Source: Eledone cirrhosa
Lineage: Eukaryota > Mollusca > Cephalopoda > Octopoda > Eledonidae
Length of the DNA: 64,000 nt
Reading direction: 5' to 3'
Assembly (NCBI GenBank): GCA_964016885.1
Contig: OZ024740.1
Location: forward strand, 205,738,407 to 205,802,406
Made by a program: the position numbers and the translations under genes. Under the pieces are notes generated by a model, which saw only the letters and a list, made by a program, of their open reading frames with translations, was not told the DNA's origin and made no database searches. Each line of letters starts with the position of its first letter. Position 1 is the stretch's first letter. Positions 60,478 to 64,000 of the stretch are shown here, piece after piece.

Positions 60478-61642
60478 TAATATAGAAGAGCTTCTACAGG
60501 ACTAGAACTGTTTCATTCGTGAGATATCATCAGGAAGCTGACTTTGGGGGGGGGGGGGTAGAATTAACATTAATATATGGAGGCACATGGCTTAGTGGTT
60601 AGAGCATTGGCCTTGCAATCGAAAGGTTGTGAGTTCAATTCTCAGACCGGGTGATGTGTTGTTTCCTTGAGCAAGACACTTTATTTCACATTGCTCCAGT
60701 TTACTCAGCTGTAGAAATGAGATGATAGGGACTGGGGTCCCTATCATTCCACTGCAAAGTGGTCGTGGAGGTGCCACGGCAAAAAAGCACCCAGTACTCA
60801 CTGTAAAGTGGATGTCTAGGTGCCCAGTACTCACTGTAAATGAGGTTGGTGTTAGGAAGGGCATCCAGCTGTAGAAATCAAGCCAGAATCAGTTGCCGTC
60901 CCACCCTTGCAAGCAGGGAAAAGCGGACATAAAATGATGATAATGATGATGATATCTAAGGGACTCGTTAGGTTTGTGGGACGGGTAATAGAGGGAAGTA
61001 TCTAGGTCGAGAGTGACATCTAAAAAGTTGGCTCTAGTCATATTAGATTCTATGGTTATACTAAATCCTAGATTACGGAAGAACAAGCTTAAGTTTCTCC
61101 GAAACCCATCAATGGTTTTGGGGTTAACTTTGTGCAAGGCAAAGAGGCCGTCGTCTCGGGAATGTGCTTGTTGACACCTGGAATATATATTAAGAGAAAC
61201 TTCACAATAAGGGGAAGCACCCCAACACTTGAATCTGTTTATAGAACCCTTTCTGCCTTTGTCACCCTTATTTCAGCCTTAAAGAATTAGCTTCTAAAGA
61301 ATTTCCCTTTTCTTTAAACCAATGAAACCCACCCATCCTGTAGACACCTGCCTTACAGGCATTGTTAGTTTAAGAGATAAACAAGGATTGGTATTCCAAA
61401 TTTGAATTTGTTTACAGTATTCTTTCTGCCTTTGTTAATGTTATAGCTTTAAAGAATTAGCTTTTAATGAACTCCCTTTTCTTTTAATCCATCAACCAAT
61501 GACCACCACCCATCCCAATCTCCACCCTCTCCTACCACCAGAAAAGAAAAGATATAAATACCACCACTTACTTGGACAGCCAGCTTCCTGATGATTTCTC
61601 ACGAATGAAACAGTTCTAGTATTGTAGAAGCTCTTCTATATT

Positions 61643-61645
<3 letters not shown>
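60478..61645 (-). mobile_element. Penelope-like element fragment with inverted ends, split by a SINE
   Basis: On the minus strand 61150-60950 encodes LFFRNLGFSITIES, ANFLDVTLDL and YYPSHKPNESLRY, a Penelope RT stretch. The ends 60478-60540 and 61580-61643 are inverted copies with CTTCCTGATGATTTCTCACG, AATGAAACAGTTCTAG and GTAGAAGCTCTTCTA. Two related segments starting near 61245 and 61418 form a 173-bp-spaced direct repeat (TTCTGCCTTTGT, AAAGAATTAGCTT). Confidence 0.75.
60579..60952 (+). mobile_element. tRNA-derived SINE with LINE tail, nested in the Penelope fragment
   Basis: Nearly identical to 23739-24072, with one additional unit piece (GTGCCCAGTACTCACTG). The tail CCCACCCTTGCAAGCAGGGA, AAAGCGGACATAAAATGATG equals the 3' end of the LINE 500 bp upstream. 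Confidence 0.92.

Positions 61646-61712
<67 letters not shown>
61645..61712. repeat. TA microsatellite
   Basis: Two long TA runs separated by AATA. Confidence 0.95.
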
Positions 61713-62215
61713 TTAATACAATAACAGAGATAGTTTAAAACTAAACTCTGACTGGTAACCATCTCACTCAACAAACATTAGGTTATATTTAAATATATAC
61801 CCAATTTTAGTGTTTGGGGTGCTAACAATATGTATAATGTGGAAAAGCCAGTTGTATTATTTTATGAGATATAATTAAAGTTAAAGTATATCTCTTTCCA
61901 AACATTGTTTCATTATAAGTTTTCTACAAGTTGGGAGAATGTTTCCAGTTTATGTAGAAGCCTAATATATATTCATGTAAGAATATATTTAGGTGGGCAC
62001 TTATAAATCATCAGTGGAAGCCCGTTAAACTTTGATATAAGAAAATAATTTCTTACCGCTGTCAAAAATCGTGTCCGTAAAGTTAACCTCTCTCGCCTCG
62101 AATGACCGCCAAATTTGAAATTCCAGCAGTTTTGGGCTGAGGAAGTATCATAGCGACACGAAGCGGGAAGGGGAGACAACCCACGATCCACGAAATGAGG
62201 AAAAAAAAATAATAT
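61713..62215. other. Unassigned
   Basis: The part 62040-62190 is richer in GC and has CTGAGGAAGTATCATAGCGA and CACGAAGCGGGAAGGGGAG, reminiscent of Penelope terminal sequence. Nothing firm. Confidence 0.3.
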
Positions 62216-62335
62216 ACACGCGGGTTAATTAGTTTTTTTGAAAACATTATCAATCCAACGTGTTTAAGAACTCAATTGAAAATAAAAAAATAAATATATG
62301 CTTGTATAAATTACACACGCATATAGATATTTTCT
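62216..62335 (+). repeat. Diverged single arm of the 62455 palindrome
   Basis: ACACGCGGGTTAATTAGTT, AAGAACTCAATT and ATATGCTTGTATAAATTA follow the order of the left arm at 62461-62570. Confidence 0.7.
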
Positions 62336-62454
62336 TAGGCTAAATCAGAAGTTGTACCCGAATAAGAACCGCTTCTCATAACCGCAGTAAATGCAGAAAG
62401 TTGCCTATAAAGGGCAAATGGGAATATAATTCTCCGGCCGAATTAAGAGTAAAA

Positions 62455-62925
<471 letters not shown>

Positions 62926-62960
62926 AAATTTTGCTCTACGTGGCTGAATACAATAAATGT

Positions 62961-63583
62961 AATCTGAGTTTTTTTTATATTAATAATAACATTCGATTTG
63001 TTTGCAATTAAGCAAACAAGCCTCAATTTTATAGCCATGTCAGTAGAATGAACACTTCATTCTTGCTCTTATGTTGGCTTGCGAACAGAACTGCAGATAC
63101 TAATGTTTCTGGATATTACCCTTCATCAGTACAGCTCACTGTTCACCTGCCAAATTGTCAGAGCTAGTGAAAATATATGCTATTTTCAAAAATACACAGT
63201 GACTGATCGGCCTGATTTGCATATTAGCAGACTGGCTGATCAGTCAGATCTGCATATTAGCAGATCTGGCTGATCAGTCAGATCTGCATATTAGCAGATC
63301 CACTGATCAGCCAGATTTGCATATCAGCAGACTGGCCAGTCAGTTTCCTGTATACTAGCGATAAATGGCCGGCTTCACCAGCCTGACAGTTTGGCAGGTG
63401 AACAGTGAGCTGTACTGATGAAGGGTGATACCCAGAAACATTAATGTCTGCAGTTCTCTTCGCATGCCAACATAAGAGCAAAAATGAAGTGTTCATTCTA
63501 CTGACATGGCTATAAAATTGAGCCTTGTTTGCATAATTGCAAACGAATCGAATGTTATTATTAATATTCGAAAAACTCAGATT
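62961..63583. mobile_element. Foldback element with 33/34-bp repeats in the loop
   Basis: Arms 62961-63161 and 63382-63583 are inverted copies (AATCTGAGTT and AACTCAGATT at the tips, GTTCACCTGCCAAA inside) with scattered mismatches. The central part 63203-63335 has four units of CTGATCAGTCAGATCTGCAT, ATTAGCAGATCTGG at 33-34 bp spacing. No transposase is encoded. Confidence 0.88.
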
Positions 63584-63599
63584 ATATATATACATATAC

Positions 63600-64000
63600 A
63601 TCTATATATCTAAAACAGAAAATGTCTGTCTGTCTGTCAGATCACTAAAACTCGAGACCCACCCAACCGATTGTTTTCAAACTTTACCCATGTAATACTT
63701 ATGTTCCTGTGAGTGTTTTGAGAAAAATAATTTCAAATTTTCAATGCCCTAGGGACCGCATTAGGCGATCTAGCGATCTCTCTCTATAATTCTTAGTCTT
63801 TCTCTTTTTAGATAGATACATAGATATAACGTTGCGCCCTTATAATATCTGTCTGTATGTCTGGCTGTCTGCATTATGACATTATGACGCGGTGTGTGTG
63901 TGTATGTTTATATGTATATATAGTGTGTGTATATATATATAGTGTGTAACGTTTTCCGAAATATTTACTTCTACGTTCACAGATTGATTTTTTTAGTTTC
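63600..64000. other. Possible start of a larger transposon, unresolved
   Basis: CTGTCTGTCTGTCAGATC, ACCCACCCAACCGATTGTTT and a second CTGTCTGTATGTCTGGCTGT block have the look of the 5' region of Helitron-like elements in molluscs. No end or protein is visible before the window stops. TA and GT runs lie at 63890-63945. Confidence 0.25.

Noticed and set aside
905..60952. tRNA-like A and B boxes at many sites, checked as possible tRNA genes
   Set aside because: All are SINE heads: no cloverleaf with intact stems was found, and each continues into a SINE body and tail.

Overview
This window is animal nuclear DNA. It almost certainly comes from a coleoid cephalopod such as an octopus or squid. 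The reasons are: two host genes whose exons are split by long, repeat-filled introns with GT/AG junctions; several tRNA-derived SINE families; dispersed repeats ending in ATCATC or GATGAT runs, which are very abundant in cephalopod genomes (recalled, not searched); and Penelope, RTE-like, R2/R4-like, Ty3/gypsy and mariner remnants. Nothing bacterial, viral or organellar was seen.

Two host genes can be rebuilt exon by exon. TMEM147 lies on the minus strand (1335-11489). It has five exons, 11413-11489, 7457-7592, 5869-6005, 2602-2686 and 1335-1456, and its last exon falls off the left edge. CFAP126 (Flattop, a ciliary microtubule protein) lies on the plus strand (11995-25274). It has five exons, 11995-12021, 18318-18370, 21230-21365, 22647-22756 and 24936-25274, with a polyadenylation signal at 25434. 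The two start codons face away from each other across about 505 bp, so they probably share a bidirectional promoter. CFAP126 exon 2 is one base short of an in-frame exon. This is either a real frameshift, an assembly error, or a case for a downstream AG that restores frame.

From 25.5 kb to the right edge I found no host exon. This part is a mosaic of repeats. In order it holds: three stacked SINEs (26.3-26.9 kb); a GT-rich minisatellite (27.2-27.7 kb); a LINE C-terminus with a CCHC knuckle (28.8-29.6 kb) beside an antisense R2/R4-like element (29.6-31.5 kb); a 1.74 kb DNA transposon with CACTGTGTAACA ends (34.2-35.9 kb); a LINE 3' end whose 3' UTR carries about 32 copies of a 48-bp unit (36.1-38.3 kb); a second R2/R4-like element plus a partial tandem copy (42.3-45.8 kb); a Ty3/gypsy element with two LTRs (52.3-55.6 kb) inserted in an older LINE and followed by a mariner remnant; an almost full-length but broken APE-type LINE (57.5-60.4 kb); a Penelope fragment with inverted ends and a nested SINE (60.5-61.6 kb); and two large palindromic elements (62.4-62.9 and 62.96-63.58 kb).

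The repeats form a system. The LINEs and the tRNA-headed SINEs share the same 3' tails, including the 48-bp tandem unit and the final ATGATG run. This fits SINE mobilisation by the LINE reverse transcriptase. The long open frames over the 48-, 36- and 21-bp arrays exist because those unit lengths are multiples of three; they are not genes.
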